Assembly: GCA_017556565.1 (NCBI GenBank)
Contig: JAFYMQ010000114.1
Coordinates: forward strand, 1-5,574
Source of the DNA: Clostridia bacterium
GTDB taxonomy: Bacteria > Bacillota > Clostridia > Oscillospirales > Butyricicoccaceae
Reading direction: 5' to 3'
DNA: 5,574 bases
The number at the start of each line of letters is the position of its first letter. The stretch's first letter is position 1. Below, piece by piece: positions 4,654 through 5,574 of this stretch. Both the position numbers and the translations under genes were made by a program. The notes under the pieces were generated by a model. It had not been told where the DNA came from. It searched no databases and worked only from the letters and a program-made list of their open reading frames with translations.

Positions 4654-5574
4654 ATGAAAAGATCGTTAGCTATACTGACAGCGCTGATCATGGTGGTTGC
4701 CATGGTCGGCTGCACAGACAAAAACAGTCAGGCAAGTGATATTACAATAGTTCTCGACTGGACGCCCAACACAAACCACACAGGTATTTATGCAGCACAG
4801 GCAATGGGGTATTTTGAGCAGGCAGGGCTTGATGTGCAGATCGTTCAGCCGCCCGAGGGCGGCGCCGAGGCGCTGGTAGCATCGGGCAAGGCTCAGTTCG
4901 GCGTGTCGTTTCAGGATTCTTTAGCGCCTGCATTTGCTCAGCAGTCACCCCTGCCCGTTACCGCTGTTGCCGCTGTGGTGCAGCACAACACGTCCGGCAT
5001 AATTTCCCGCGCAGGCGAGGGTATGACCACGCCCCGCGGTCTCGAAGGCAAAAAATACGCCACATGGGACATGAACGTGGAAAAAGCCACCATCCGTCAC
5101 GTGATGGAGGCTGACGGCGGCAGCTTTGATTTGGTGGAGCTTATCCCGTCCACCGTCACCGACGAGGTCTCGGCGCTTAGGAGCAGGAGCGTGGACGCGA
5201 TATGGATATTCTACGGCTGGGCGGGTGTTGCCTGCGAGGTGGCAGGACTGGATACCGACTATTTTGAGTTTGCCGATATTGACCCTGTGTTTGACTACTA
5301 TACTCCGGTCATTATAGGCAACAACAGTTGGCTTGAGAGCAATCCCGAGGCGGCAAAAGCCTTTGTCACCGCTCTGTCAAAAGGCTATACCTATGCCGCA
5401 GAGCATCCTCACGAGGCTGCGGATATTCTTATGGAAGCCGCCCCCGAGCTCAAGAGCAACAGCGCACTTGTATACGCCAGCCAGGAATATCTGGCCAAAG
5501 AGTACATCGCCGATGCCGACCGCTGGGGCGAGTTTGACAAAGCGCGGTGGGCGGCATTTTACACCTGGCTCAAT
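4654..5574 (+). CDS. thiY: ABC transporter substrate-binding lipoprotein, ThiY/NMT1-type (3' incomplete)
   Basis: This is the extracytoplasmic receptor that captures a pyrimidine precursor of thiamin (formylaminopyrimidine or HMP in characterised ThiY) and passes it to the permease. ATG 4654 follows AGGAGG. The signal peptide MKRSLAILTALIMVVAMVGC has Cys20 as the lipidation site. The NMT1/THI5-like domain follows, with the hallmark LDWTPNTNHTG at 34-44, GYFEQAGLDV (52-61), a GGAEALVASGKAQFGVSFQD segment (69-88) and the second-lobe pattern EVSALRSRSVDAIW (171-184). WIFYGW and FDYYTPVI carry aromatic residues that could stack on a pyrimidine. The 307 codons in the window contain no stop. Relatives are about 320-350 residues, so only a short C-terminus is missing. 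The gene is third in the operon after the thiamin-binding protein and permease. A ThiZ ATPase gene is not seen and probably lies beyond the edge. Confidence 0.93.
   Translation, partial: MKRSLAILTALIMVVAMVGCTDKNSQASDITIVLDWTPNTNHTGIYAAQAMGYFEQAGLDVQIVQPPEGGAEALVASGKAQFGVSFQDSLAPAFAQQSPLPVTAVAAVVQHNTSGIISRAGEGMTTPRGLEGKKYATWDMNVEKATIRHVMEADGGSFDLVELIPSTVTDEVSALRSRSVDAIWIFYGWAGVACEVAGLDTDYFEFADIDPVFDYYTPVIIGNNSWLESNPEAAKAFVTALSKGYTYAAEHPHEAADILMEAAPELKSNSALVYASQEYLAKEYIADADRWGEFDKARWAAFYTWLN

Noticed and set aside
4226..4721. Minus-strand frames opposite the permease gene
   Set aside because: They are shadows of the permease coding sequence, lack ribosome binding sites and run against the operon.

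Overview
The window looks like chromosomal DNA of a Gram-positive bacterium of the Bacillota (Clostridia), most likely an Oscillospiraceae/Ruminococcus-type gut organism or a metagenome contig from one. This is inferred from a T-box leader on pheST, TPP riboswitches with intrinsic-terminator expression platforms, strong AGGAGG-type Shine-Dalgarno sequences, lipoprotein signal peptides and the character of the PheS/PheT proteins. No marker here fixes the genus.

Left part, minus strand: a phenylalanyl-tRNA synthetase operon. From right to left it has an extended -10 promoter (about 2583-2611), a T-box leader with a UUC (Phe) specifier and a clear terminator/antiterminator, complete pheS (start best placed at 2288), and pheT. 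PheT is recognisable only up to residue 376, at the end of the B3/4 editing domain. At about position 117 its homology stops abruptly. The first ~115 bases instead read on the plus strand as an unrelated helical protein fragment, possibly from a glycoside hydrolase. This is either a contig-end chimera or a real rearrangement that destroys this pheT copy.

Middle, plus strand: a divergent gene for a small lipoprotein of unknown function (2668-3213), perhaps LolA-like. No terminator lies between it and the next promoter.

Right part, plus strand: a thiamin-precursor uptake operon. A good sigma-A promoter (3226-3254) leads into two nearly identical TPP riboswitch aptamers in tandem (3270-3358 and 3425-3514), each followed by its own intrinsic terminator. 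The second terminator's U-tract abuts the Shine-Dalgarno of the first gene. The genes are a 100-residue MTH1187/YkoF-type thiamin-binding protein, an ABC permease of the ThiX/SsuC type overlapping it by 14 bp, and a ThiY-type lipoprotein substrate-binding protein that runs off the right edge. The ATPase (ThiZ) is not in the window and would be expected just downstream or elsewhere. The expected logic is that when intracellular TPP is high, both aptamers favour termination and uptake of the hydroxymethylpyrimidine-type precursor is shut off.

The most noteworthy items are the duplicated TPP riboswitch with two independent terminators and the abrupt junction inside pheT. I see no mobile element, CRISPR array, tRNA or rRNA. 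The three well-characterised systems here (T-box, TPP riboswitch, thi transport) are of known types, and I found no convincing evidence of a wholly undescribed system.
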